Translations under genes and position numbers: made by a program
NCBI GenBank assembly: GCA_028015205.1
Contig: CM051520.1
Location: forward strand, 38,577,494 to 38,641,493
Source of the DNA: Mytilisepta virgata
Taxonomy: Eukaryota > Mollusca > Bivalvia > Mytilida > Mytilidae
Direction of reading: 5' to 3'
DNA: 64,000 bases
Notes under the pieces: generated by a model
Seen by the model: only the letters and a program-made list of their open reading frames with translations
Database searches by the model: none
Told to the model about the DNA's origin: nothing
Shown: in pieces, positions 33,630-45,813 of the stretch
Numbering within the stretch: position 1 is the stretch's first letter
Layout of the letters: each line of letters opens with the position of its first letter

Positions 33630-35850
33630 ATACAAATATGATGTGCGCTGTTACGTCAATACACAAAAAACCTATCTATCCTTTCTGACTTGTTTCAGTA
33701 TTCCAGCAGTAACTTCTCAGTATTTTGAGCATTTTGAGCAAACTTACCAGAGTTTTCCTATCCTCACATACTTGACCCCAAAGGTATTCCGATAAAAAAA
33801 ATTAGTTCCAAATTATCTCCAGAATGGATATGTCAAATTTGGGTCACTTCTGGGCAGTGTAGTTCTGATTTCATCTGACTAAAATGAGCCAATACAACCG
33901 ATTGGTGAGAAATTAGAGCTAAAAGGTAGGCATTTTGTTAAAATATAATCATTTTACTGCAGAAAGAAGCAAAAAAGCAGACTAGATGGAGAACAGAAAA
34001 AAAATTCTGACGATTTGAAATTTGGCGCTCTCTGAATTGATTCCTCCCTTTTGAAGTTTTGTTCTGGTATTATAGATCGGGCCCGGATCAGTCACAGATG
34101 ACATACTATGTCAATTGTAACGAGCCCCTGTGCTTTGAATAATTGAATTTTGTATTATATTATTTTAGTGATATATTCAGTCACATAAGAAATTTTCAAG
34201 TCTTGCACTTTCACCAAATAAATCTAGATTTTTACAAGTGATTATAGAGCTGCTGCTCTATGTCTTGTTGTGTGTATTCACCTCCCGTGACATCATTACT
34301 TACTGTCATTACCTTGAAATTGTTGAATTTGGTCACTAGAACTACCAGTCATGCTGGTAGCGGTAGATAGATAGATAGAAAGTTAATTACCATGCAGGTA
34401 AAATTAAAAGGATCTTTTTTCCTCAAAAATAAAATAATCACATGTCATTGAAATAAGCGAAGAATAGGAAAGTTCCCTCAGGGCGGAACTTTTTATATGA
34501 AAGGAGGAAGAAATTCCTTTAACAGACCGTTAATTAGCTTTGTATTATTGCTTCACACCTATTACGGCTAGTTTTCGCAAACAATTTTTTTTCTTCCTGT
34601 CTAAAAGACAGTAAAGTAAATCACATGCACGGAAAGGGGAAATAAACGTGTAAATTGGTTTAATCCATTCTAAACATCTCGGAACTTATCATGTAAACGT
34701 TGTGATTCATGTGATCGAGAGTTTTAAAGTAATGGTATCCACAAAATCAGTAATATGGCATATAGCTTATCCGTTACTTGCTACTTCTTCCCTAAAGCGC
34801 CCATCTAAACAAAATACATTTCTCGGTTTGATTTTCTGTATAGAAAGGAATGTTACCAAACAAACAAAATTCTGAAGATAGCAGTGCAATTTCCTTATTT
34901 TGAAATCAGATAAAAAGAAAATCGTATGATTCACAACTGCGCATGTGCAATCGCATACACCTCGATTTTTCTACGAGAATTAGCTTTCCCGGCAAGATTG
35001 AAACAGAAAGATGAAAGGATGTCACATTAATGGTGTAACGGTTGTATTTGATTAAAAGAAATACATATTATATATTATTTCAGTTATCTATTTTGATAAT
35101 TATTTAATGATATTGTTTTATCTAAAGAGTATTAAAAAACTTAAGAAAGAGTTCCTTATCAAATCTGTAATCTCCGTTAAACAACATAAAAATGGAGAAT
35201 AATGAAATATAAACAGAAAAACCGCACAAAAATATATATACAATTCAATGTGGTGATGATGGTATTCTATAGGTAAACGATTCGTATTGTTGTGTTCCTT
35301 GCTCATTGAATAAAAATTAAAAAAGAATACAAAAAGTCCAGAGATTTTTTAAAGATGTAATCTCCGTTAACCCTATGTACTAAAAACCTAGGTCATATTT
35401 CATTAGGAAAAATACACTGTCTTATAGGAGCCAATATCACTGCATAACACTGACTTTTATTCCAAGCAATATTGTCTACTTTATTAATAAAACAACAAAA
35501 CAAGCGAAAACGTAATCTCCGTGAACTGTGTTTTCCGTTAAAACGTCAAAAACGCCGGGAAAACTCACGCGTATCCACGGCAATTTCACGCTTCCGGTTA
35601 TGGTAGATTGACAGCGTTCTTTGTGGAAGCGAGACAACTCTCAAAAGGAATTCTGGCGTTACAGCCAAGGGAGAAAGTAAAGTATGGATGGTACGGTTTA
35701 TATTAAAAGAAAAAAGTAAAACAAACAATTAATTATTTAACGAAAAATGTCTCAGATCTCGTATTCAACAAATAATGTCAATGTTTTGGGAGTATTATCA
35801 AAGATTTTGCAATCTTTTTAGGAATTCAATACCGATTATTGTGTTACTCC
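33630..35850. other. Intergenic region with (TAGA)n and a thrice-repeated motif
   Basis: A (TAGA)n run lies near 34363-34380. The motif taatctccgttaa occurs near 35167 and 35357, with variant taatctccgtgaa at 35513. The stretch 34900-35700 is richer in CG dinucleotides than its surroundings and could hold a promoter or 5' untranslated exon of the minus-strand GPR143-like gene. No coding exon was found. Confidence 0.4.
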
Positions 35851-35852
35851 AA

Positions 35853-37577
35853 TGAAATTCAAATTCAAATTCAAATTCTTTATTGATTTAAATCCAACAA
35901 AGGATTGTGATCAACAAAAAAAACAAAACAGAATAACAAATGTACATGACACAAATGATACAATATATCAGTATACATTACAAAACAAATCAAAATCAAA
36001 ATTACAGTAAATGTTACATCACGGCTGAGGACTTAACTTTATTTAACAAGTTAACACATAATAATAATATTTCTTTTGCTAGATATTGCCAGAAATAAAG
36101 CCCCACAGAATATTGTTATTACCATGTAGAGCATTTCCACTGATACTATGACACCGGAATATAATTCTAAAATCATAATTAATAAAATTGAAAAGAAGTC
36201 ACATGGACCAGCAACTATTTGAGCTGTTTGCGCAATAAGTACATCCTGTTAACAGATTGCACACAAAGTTTCATTATGTCAAAGTCATTAGAACTGAGAA
36301 TTAGTTTAAATCTATCAAAATTACTCATGTTTTGAAAGTGTGGTATAATAGCAGACAGTTCATCAAATAATTTTTGTCTAATTTCCGAAAGTATGGAACA
36401 CTGCATAATAAAATGAAACTCATCTTCAATATCATCTTTACATAGAGGACATATTCTATCTTGTAATGAAATATTCCTATGACGGCCTTGCTCAATAAGC
36501 AAATTACTATTACTTATTCTTACTCTAATATAATTTGATATAGATTCCTTCTCAAGATCTAATAATAAAAATTTTTCAAATTCATAATTACTTTTAAGCT
36601 TTCTGTATGTCCTCAATTTATTAGCATTAGGCTTGTTATTATCATCATACAAGCACTTATTCCAGTATCTACAAAAACAATCATACATTTTTTTACCAAA
36701 TGATAAAACCAATCTTTTCTTTGAAAATGTAGTCTGATTTTCCCATGTATGGTTAAACCCCGACTTAGTAAACAATAATTTTAACTTTGATGCATAACTA
36801 TTTTTCAATTTAACATTGTCTTTGTATGCAAGGTGGACTAATACATCTTTATCAGCATTTATCAAATGACACCAAAAACCAATTGATAACTTTAATGCAT
36901 CTATTGCAATAGGCATAACCCCCTAATTCAGAAAATACTGCTAAATTCGTGGCTCCTCTATTGACTCCTAACATATATTTATAGAACTTTAATTGGACTT
37001 TAACAGGTGGAAAAGACATAAACCTTTCTTCCAAATTGCATTTATCCTTAACTAAAAAATCCAACGACAATATTTCACTACAATAAAGCAAAATGGGTTT
37101 AACGCATGAGTCGAATAACTTTAGATGAATTTTAACATTCATAAGGGGGGACAAGAGTAACTTCCTTATACTGAATATGGCCTTAGATGCTTTTTTACAT
37201 AAGAGTTCATATGCAGCAGAAAAGCTGCCAGACGGTTTAAAAATTACCCCTAAATATTTATATTCCAATGAGCACTCAATCAAGTCCCCATCATAGTAGA
37301 ATTTCATGTTTTTGAACAATCTCCCAGATTTGTTAAAAATAATTATTTTGGTTTTCTCTATATTAACCTTTAGGTCCCATCTATTACAATACTGATGGAG
37401 ATTCTGTAGACTATTTTGAAGACCTTCAGCTGACTCCGATAATAAAACAATATCATCAGCATATAATAAACATGGAATATTTTCCCCATCTAATGAGGGT
37501 GAACAACATGTCTTTACATTGACAGAGCTTACAAAATCATTCAAATAAATAGCAAAAAGAGTAGGACTCATATATAT
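35853..37577 (-). mobile_element. 5'-truncated non-LTR retrotransposon (LINE)
   Basis: The minus strand carries the second half of a reverse-transcriptase ORF, a 3' region of about 360 bp with a poly(A)-type hexamer, and a terminal microsatellite of the type (TTTGAA)n at 35853-35880. Truncation falls within the RT motif that precedes MSPTLFAIYLND. Microsatellite 3' tails and 5' truncation are typical of LINE integration. Confidence 0.85.
36215..37577 (-). pseudogene. LINE reverse transcriptase, C-terminal half, one frameshift
   Basis: The first part runs from SPTLFAIYLNDFVSSV through the catalytic box LLYADDIVLLSES and thumb region (NIEKTKIIIFNKSG, YKYLGVIF) to FSELGGY near 36920. The frame then changes and continues PIAIDALKLSIGFW through a CCHC-type zinc knuckle, CPLCKDDIEDEFHFIMQC, to the stop at 36215. 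One extra base in a run of five G (36919-36923) explains the shift. The endonuclease and N-terminal palm are absent. The clade is probably within the CR1/Jockey/I assemblage but I cannot place it further. Confidence 0.88.
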
Positions 37578-39617
37578 ACTTTTTGCTAAAGTGCATTTAT
37601 TTGCAATTTTATACAATTTACACTTGATAGTATTAATGGTTGTTTCATTCAAACAAGCCCGAAATAAATATTTTCTCGGTTTTATGACTACTGCAGTACG
37701 CCTATAATGAAACAAAAAAACAAACAAACAAACAAAATCCCCCAAACTAGACAGAAAAATATGGCACGAAAGGCGGAAAATCTGTATAGTCTATGTATGA
37801 ATTCGTTTAAACGAACATTTGTGTATATTATAAATTTACATCTTCTTGAAAACTGAGTAATAAACACTTGCCTATTTTTCTTTTTTTTTTCTTTTACAAA
37901 TATAAAAGTATAAGTATGTAATTTTCAATATAACTAGACATTGAACCCGCGCGAGCGCGGGAAAATAAGCATTTTTTTGTGGTGGCCATATTGACCTTAA
38001 CAATTTTTTGGGGCCATGGCATTCGTGGAACAGTAACTCAATGTGGATGTTGTGGCAGGCTTCCCATAAACTTTCCTGTCAAGTAGGTGGTGTCAACTGA
38101 TAGTTTCATGTCTATATATGCTGTAGTATTCCAGAAATGGATGTTAATGCAAAATTTAACCAAAGTCAATGAAGCGTGAAATGTAGGTCAACGTGACCTA
38201 ATTGTCATATGGTTGTTCGTTACTACCGAAGATGTATCCAATGATGAAGTAGACTGTATGCCACGTAGAATTACCAAAATGGACCTTAAGGTTCCATCAT
38301 AGTCAAAATCTATGACGAAAATACAACCACTTAAATTGTCAATATGTTTATGTTACAATTAATTCTGAACTGGAACTTGATGAAAAGCTTTCATTAAATA
38401 CACATTTCATAATGCATTACCTTTTTCATTCAGAATAAATATGAAAAAGAATATGAATAAACATTTCCTTAGTGACAGATGAATTTTTCAAAAGATGCCG
38501 TGAATTAAGTAGAGCATATTTTTGGAAAATAATTGTTCCTTGTCATCATGGGCAGGGCAAGCGAGGCTTAATTTCACAAATAAATCCAATAGACGATAAA
38601 AGCATTTTTAATGTGTGGCTGAGTGTGCTGTCCACGTTTATAAAGATGTCCGAGATAAATTTCGTCATTAATGATAAAGTAGACCATTTGTTAAAAATAT
38701 TTTTATCTAGAGCTTACAGGGAATTGTACGGTAGAGCTATATTTAGACAGGTCACATGACAAATAATGTAAAAATGGATAATGGCTGGTTTTATCACTTT
38801 GTGCAAAGTAAACATCCGAGTAATCCAAAAAACAACTAAGTTAGGAATTCCTCTGAATTTTGCCTTACTTCTTCATAATCTTCAAAGTTCATAACCTTTA
38901 CAGTTAGGAGAAATTGCGTTATTGTAGAAAAAAACAATCCTGAATACATGAAGCGGAAACATCCCACTCGAAGGAGAATGTTTTTAATTTGTTTTATTCT
39001 TCTTCCGTAATTTCAAACAAAAATACATTTAAAATATGTGCATAATTGTTTATTTAAATCAATGTGTTAAAATGATGCATTCGAGAACCTTCTAAGGGAT
39101 ATGTTGGGAGAATTCATACCGGAAAAGTCCATGCAAATTCCATTTGCACATAAACAAAACTGCAGTTTAAAATTTATAAATGCAGATTGTCAAATCCGAG
39201 AATAACCTTTATAATCTGAACCATACATCGTTTATTTTGAACCACGCGTTTTGCCGCCTATTCGGCTAATTCGTAAATTTAGTATTATAGATAATTAGGC
39301 AGATATTAGTCGAGGGTTGTTTTTACAGTTGCTCGTCATGCGGAGATCCGTGGTTCGATCCTGCTACAAGCACATTTTTTTTTTCATTTTTTTTTTTTTT
39401 GTATTTTGTCAAAATCAAAATCAGCTTATTTTTCATATATAAAAACATAAAAAGGTCATGCGGTCTGTCTCCATGCGGGAAGAATGATACAAAAATCAAA
39501 GCGACTTGTATTATTTGTAACTAAGTTCCACACAAGTTGTCACATAAATATAAATAAATAAAACAATGCGCATTAGTAATAACAATGTCCCACGGTATTA
39601 TTAATATTTCTTTTCAG
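37578..39617. other. Intergenic, one unrecognised ORF
   Basis: An open frame at 38472-38759 (+, GTG start, 95 residues, containing CHHGQGKRGLISQI) has no family that I recognise and may be a repeat-borne exon. A GC-rich hairpin, cccgcgc-ga-gcgcggg, lies near 37946. The region 38120-38270 resembles the repeat at 15960-16150. Confidence 0.35.
39290..39373 (+). other. tRNA-like remnant with poly-T tract
   Basis: ttagtcgaggg resembles an A box and ggttcgatcctg is a B box, followed by long T runs (39374-39400). It cannot be folded into a normal tRNA by eye. It is probably a SINE head or a tRNA pseudogene. Confidence 0.3.
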
Positions 39618-41654
39618 TACAAAAGAAACAATCACGAGCGGAATATCAAAAGGAGTACCGTGACCGTCGAAAAGCTAAAAATGAAGATAAATACTTAAAG
39701 AAGGAAAGGGATAGGAAAAAGAATGCTTACGTCTTGAGCTGCGACTTGAATAAAAGGGAATTGAAACATAGAAGAAAGTGCAACAAAGAAAGAATGAGAA
39801 ATTATAGAGAAAAAATAAAAAATGAAATGAAATCCCCAAATAATAAAACAAATACAGCTAAACGTAAATCGTCTCGAAAGAGGATAAGTCGGGCAATTTC
39901 TAGAGCAAACCGAAAAATAGATAAATTAGAAAAAGAACTAATAAAATCAAATCGCAAAGTATGGAAACTGAAAAAAGAGGATTCAAAAGTTCAAATCTGT
40001 TCGAGCTGAAGCTACTGCTTTTGATACACATCCTAATCCGGAAACACCTTTGTTGTCTGCAATTTCTGAAATGAGGGACTCTGGACTGGATCCATCAAAG
40101 CATAAATCTATTCGGCGTAAATTACAATATCACAATGCTCTTGTAGAGGAAATAAAGTCTGTTAATCCTCAAATGGTCAAAGGTCTTGTTAGCGGTAAGA
40201 TAATAAAAAAAATACAAATTGATGTCTTATACAAGTCGGGTGTTTGGTCTTAGGAGGAAATCACTTAAACCAGGTTCAAAGGAGATACAAAAACCGTTAC
40301 GGAGAAGGCTCCCTTTATTACAAGAACAAATCAATGGAATCGTTTTTAATTTCTTAAACAGAGGGAATAATTCTTCAGTCATGCCGGGCAAATCTGACTA
40401 TAAAACCGTAAAAGGAAAACAACATCAAAAGCGTATACTTTCAGACCATATAAAAAACTTATATTTGAAATTCCGTACAGAAAATCCCAACATCAGTATG
40501 TCTTATTCTAGATTCTGCAAGTACAGACCAAAATATTTTTGTCTTGTTTCTTACGCTACTCGCAATACATGCTTATGCATCAAGCACCAGAATATGGCTT
40601 TGAAACTTCGTTGTTTACACAAAGCCGGATTAATAACTACTGAAAGCCCTGACGTCTTTGTTAAGGATATAACAGATACCTTCAAGGTTGAATCGCTTTT
40701 TACAGAAAACAGTGGTCCTTTTGAGTACCAAGAGTGGACTCGTGTAAACACCGACTCTGGACAGAGGATGAACATTCTCACCAAAACAGCTGATATGGGC
40801 ACATTTTTACACACATTTAGAAATCAGGTTTTTGAATTTAAAGCCCACGTTGAAAGGGTTCGAAACCAGTATCATGCACTGCAAAACCTCAAAGCAAATT
40901 TGCCAAGCATCATTTCATCGCCCAAATGGACTTTGCAGAGAACTTTAGTTGTAAGACAAGCGATGAAGTTCAGTCATCGTATTTCAACAAATGCCTTGTC
41001 AGTTTACATCCTGTAGTTGTTTATTATTCAATTGATGGGGTTTTACACCACAAAAATTTCACTTTCATCTCAAATGATTTAAATCACAATGCATCCTTTG
41101 TATTTTCGGTTATGAATAGACTTGTTCAATTGGTAAAAAATATTGATTCACAAGCCAAATGCATGCATTACTGGACAGACAGTCCGACATCGCAATACAA
41201 AAATAAACATATATTTTCTGTAATTAAAAAGCATAGATCACATTTAGATATTGATTGTACCTGGGATTATTTTGAAGCCGGACACGGCAAGGGCCCATGC
41301 GATGGCATAGGTGGTACTGTCAAACGTTGTGCTGATATGGCAATAAAGCAAAGAAAAGTAAACATTCAAAGTGCATGTGATTTCCACACTTGGGCTTCAG
41401 CCAGCAATATGTCGGTAACATTCAGGTTTATATCAAATGACGATATAAATCGGTACAGTATTGTACTTAATGAAAATATTGCAAAGGACTGCAAACCAGT
41501 GAAAGGGACTCTTAAGTTACACTCAGTTAGAACTGATTCATCTTCGTCACTGCTTATCAGAGATACGTCTTGTTACTGCAGAGGTTGTCTTTCAAACAAT
41601 TTTTGCAACGATTGGAAACTCGTCCGTTATATAAGCGCTTCAATTATGACATGA
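39618..41654 (+). pseudogene. Conserved repeat-associated DDE-like ORF family, three frameshifts
   Basis: An acceptor-like tttcttttcag precedes the reading frame. In order: a basic N-terminus (SRAEYQKEYRDRRKAKN, NKERMRNYREKIKN) with a coiled-coil helix; HPNPETPLLSAISEMRDSG; YTSRVFGLRRKSLKPG; a Cys/His patch, ATRNTCLCIKHQNMALK; then MDFAENFSC, MHYWTDSPTSQYKN, YFEAGHGKGPCDGIGGTVKR, and a final Cys cluster, CYCRGCLSNNFCNDW. The frame breaks at 39971-39976 (extra A in an A run), 40205-40212 (extra A) and about 40902 (one base lost). I know this motif set from uncharacterised multi-copy animal proteins. The spaced Asp residues (MDFAEN, YWTDS, CDGIGG) suggest an RNase H-like transposase fold, but that is an inference. 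No terminal repeats were found. Confidence 0.7.
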
Positions 41655-41846
41655 TAACACTGCCAATTATTTCATATGTTAAATGTCTTTGATTATCACT
41701 TCTTAATAATAACAAATGATCTCAATGAATCGTAGTTTGTCTTTAAATTTGCATAGTACATGTAGTAAGTGGGAAGTAATCATGCGTCTATCCATTTTCC
41801 ACATTTCTTAATTAGTAGTACAATAACTCAATAACGTCTTCATGCA

Positions 41847-41890
41847 GATTCAGATTCAATATTTTATTAAAGTCTCACCACTTGTGCAAC
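41847..41890 (-). repeat. Possible LINE-type 3' tail
   Basis: The minus strand ends actttaataaaatattgaatctgaatctgc: a poly(A)-type signal followed by a short (GAATCT)n tail, like the tail of the LINE at 35853. The upstream body (to about 42200) has no RT similarity that I can see. Confidence 0.3.
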
Positions 41891-42788
41891 ATATTAAATC
41901 ACATATACATAAAACATATTCATGCTTAAAAGTTAGAAGCATAACAACAAGATATATACAAATGCCATTCTATTAAGAATTATGAGAGACTGTTAAAATC
42001 TATACTTGTACAATTATATACCGAGTTCATAAAATGTTAACTATTTGTATAAAAAAACTAGTTCTCCTACATGCATGTTGAACTTCATACAATATATACA
42101 TTACTTTAGGTTTGAGGGATAGGATTTATCCTACAGGTATGTCTACATGTCTGTCCTAAAAACTTGTGAGCGCAACTCCAGAATATTCGCTTGATGAATA
42201 TTAAGGAAACTTTAAACGAAGGTAGCACACCATATGTAGGTGTGGTTCAAACACGGGTCTCTTCCTTCTTATATTCACGGATTCAAAATTGGCATATATT
42301 TGACGGTGCACAATTTTTCCAGATCTATGATTAAGAGTAATATGTTTGGTACTGACAAAAAAATATTCAATTATCAAGTAGCTGCATGTGATTTGTACGT
42401 TAATCCAATGTATATTGACAAAAATTCCGCTCATTATTCAAAGTATATGATCCTGGATTGTTTACAGAACCTTCATGATATGTATATTTATTGTATAATG
42501 TGAAAATCAACTAAAATAATTGTTGGACTGGGGTAAAAAATAATAATGACAACCCATTTATTTTAGCTGTGAAATTTTCAAACACATGACAATTTACTTG
42601 CATGTTCAACTCGTCAACGATATCTACCCCACTTCAATCAACAGATCATATTAATCACTGACATTTCAAAAGCATTAAACTGAAAAATGTTTTTAAATTG
42701 AAACGACAAGATTAATCGTTTGGATGCACGTGCCGGTAAATTTTCGGGTGTTTGAAAAGTCAACAGATAAAAGTACAAATGTATGAAA

Positions 42789-43043
42789 GCGTATTTGGGT
42801 CAAAATTGAGGATCGAGGAAAAAAAATTAAGTTGTGGCCAGGGCTTTGTAACTATAAGTCGCGTCTACGAGCTACTCAAGTCGTGGCCAAGAGTGACAAA
42901 GTCGTCGTGCCACGATTTATTTTTTCTCGAGCTTTAATTTTGACGCAAATAATATAAAAGCGCATTTGGGTCAAAACTAAGGGTCAAGAAAAAGCCACGA
43001 CTTAATTTTCCTTCCTCGACCCTTAATTTTGACCGAAATACGC
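42789..43043. repeat. Foldback array of four alternating copies of a 45-50 bp unit
   Basis: The unit gcgtatttgggtcaaaattg...gtggc appears forward at 42789-42838, reversed at about 42909-42950, forward at about 42958-42998 and reversed at 42994-43043. Outer arms match at roughly 44 of 50 positions. It lies 50 bases outside the large palindrome. Confidence 0.75.
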
Positions 43044-43790
43044 GTTGGTTGTAAATAGCAACGTCACATTTTCTATAGCCATAGTAAGTATGGAAGGGAA
43101 TTACCGCCATAATGATAACGATATATTCTTGTTGTATTATTACTATTCTTATTCCTATTATTGTAATTGTCAGCTGTATTATGATAAATCTTATTTTCTA
43201 ATTTCATAAACATCTAATTTCTATTTTATATTATTAAATTTCTAAATTGTTACAGGCCGATTATTAATTTTTTATTGTAACTTTTCTACTTTCATGCATA
43301 AATTTTTAAATTTTATTTTCCAAAATTATACTTTTAAACTTTACAACCTCAAGCTTGTCAAATCCTGAAATGAAAAAGATCAAATATCCCGTTTCCATAA
43401 AAAATACACGAATTAGAATTTAGAACTTAGAACTTAGACGAATAGCAATCAGCATATTGGAATTTAGAACTTACGAATTGGAATTTAGACGAATGCGAGT
43501 TAGCATAATTGAGTTGGCATAATTTAATGTCACATTATGACGATCAGTGGCGCTGTCGTCTGTACAATGAATCTCCCTCATCATGTGACCTTGTTTACGA
43601 CAACTAGAACGATAGCTGAGGGTCTTAAAGAGGGGGTATGAGAACGAACAACGTGAAATAAAAACATTTTCGCTGAAATCGAATCACGAATAATAAGCAA
43701 CGTTCTAAGGAAAAGAAAACGGACATATACAATTTTTTTTTTTAATATTCACTTCTTTATTAAATTGAATATTGATGGAACTGATTAGCC

Positions 43791-44460
43791 TATGGTTGCA
43801 CTCCACAAATTAATAGTACCATTTTCTATGTGAAATGGGCTAACAAATGTCATGGTCTTGTGCCATCTTCAGAGTAAATAATACCCATATACATATATAT
43901 ATATTCTGAAAGGCCATTATGTTAGCATTGTTTCAATCATGATAAAATAAATAAAAAATATCCATTGAAACCTAGTTGGCAAGGCAACATTTCAAAAATT
44001 GTCATAAAAAAAGCTTTAAAAATGTTAAATTTCACTCCACTTCGGCTTAAAATTGAGGTCTGATGCAGCGTTTCAATCCAATTGAGACTTAATTTTTCAG
44101 ATTCTGCATAAAATTCCATTACATATGTGGGAAAAAAAAGGTTTACTTTTCCGGCTCTTTTTTTCGCAATTTAACTTACCAGTGCAGGTGCCGATTATCA
44201 CTGTCAAAGTTTTACACACCACATGTCAATTCACAAGTCCCAGTTTATGACCTCCCATTGCTTGTCAAAAGCAAAATCAGTTAATGTTTTCGTATTTTTT
44301 TAAACTAAAATCTATCCTCTTTCAGTCAATATTACAATTTTGAGGTTAAGACATTTATTATTTATCTATCATGTAGTCAAACTTTACCAACTCTAATAAT
44401 TAATAAAATTCTGGGGGTGCATTTCTCCGAAACTAAGATAATTAGTGGAGTGTAACCTAT
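43791..44460. mobile_element. 670-bp MITE-like insertion in the left palindrome arm
   Basis: The ends ggttgcactccacaaatta and, inverted, ggttacactccactaatta match at 17 of 19 bases, with tat on both sides. The right arm of the palindrome lacks this block, which gives an empty-site comparison. It has no transposase. The ORF at 43937-44119 (-) lies inside it and is not recognisable. Confidence 0.75.
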
Positions 44461-44799
44461 ATCAGAATTTCCCGTATCTTCAATACCGTAACACGTAAAA
44501 TAACGAATCGCGGGCAATAAAAAGAACTGGAAACGCCCAAAGATCGAAAACACGAGAAATGAAATGGGGAAAACGCAGCACGATAAACACGCTGTACGTT
44601 ACCTCCCTCATAACTCTGGGGCCGTCAGATTTACGGCTGTGGTTCACTGTTTACCCAGTAAGTTTTAAAAGAAATATTGGATGGACACTGGTGGATTTAG
44701 AGAAGTGGAAGGGCCCGCCCCTTTTTAGCCGAGACCATATATTATGTATAAAAGTCCCATAAAATTATCCCGGGTCTCCTGTTGTCTTCGGGGTCTGTA

Positions 44800-44843
44800 T
44801 ACGATATTTATTGTGGGTAGGCCTACTCACAATAACTATCGTA
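44800..44843. repeat. 44-bp hairpin within the left arm
   Basis: tacgatatttattgtgggta then ggcc then tactcacaataactatcgta form a near-perfect stem. The counterpart in the right arm is 45770-45813. Confidence 0.8.
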
Positions 44844-45769
44844 TTTTACAGGCCCTATGCTTTTTCACTAAAGAATTGTCAGATGCCGTGACCCGGATCC
44901 GACACTGATCACAGGGCTCGTATCAATATAGTCTTTCGATCACCAATCATTACTGGTTGATACGAGGGAAGGGGGAGGCTTTTCATAAAACTTTTCATAT
45001 TGAATCCTTGAAGTCCTCAGTGGGTGATGTGAAGCCCCCGGAATTTCCTGGATTTTCTGAGATAAATTTTAGCATAAAAATAAAAGTTTTATGCCCCCTG
45101 ACAAAAAATTGGGGGTGGGGTGGGTGTATATGCCGCTTTGTTCGTCCGTCTGTCTGTCTGACCCAAAGCAAATCGTTTCCAGATGATTACTCAAGTTTCC
45201 TTTAACCAATCATTCTGATATTTGAACACAACGTTACTGGCTTATATTAAAATACAGGTCAAGTTCTATTATGGGAGGAGCAAGGATCCCAAAATTTAAA
45301 CCTCACCCCTGTTTTCTCATAGCATTTTTATAACAGAAATTGACCTGTGTTTTTTTATAAGTAACATTGTGTTCAAATATCAGAAGGATTGGTCAAAGGA
45401 AACTTGAATAATCATCTGGAAATGGGACAGACAGACAGACAGACGGACGAACAAAGCGGCATATCCCCCCCCCCCCACACCCATTTTTTTTTGTCAAAAT
45501 TTATCTCAGAAAATCCAGGAAATTCCGGGGGCTTCACATCTTGGATATCCAAAACGGCTTCGCCCTGGACCAACTGAGGACTTCAAGGATTCAATATGAA
45601 AAGTTTTATGGAGAGCCCCCTCCCCTTTCCCCAGTATCAACCAGTAATGATTGGCGATCGAAAGACTATATTGGTACGAGCCCCTGTGATCAGTGTCAGA
45701 TCTAGGTTTTCGAAACGTTGGGACACGGCATCTGATAATTTTTAGTGAAAAAGCGTAGGGCCTGTAAAA

Positions 45770-45813
45770 TACGATAGTTATTGTGAGTAGGCCTGCCCAC
45801 AGTTAATATCGTA
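45770..45813. repeat. 44-bp hairpin within the right arm
   Basis: tacgatagttattgtgagta then ggcc then tgcccacagttaatatcgta: the mirror copy of 44800-44843, with a few changes. Confidence 0.8.
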
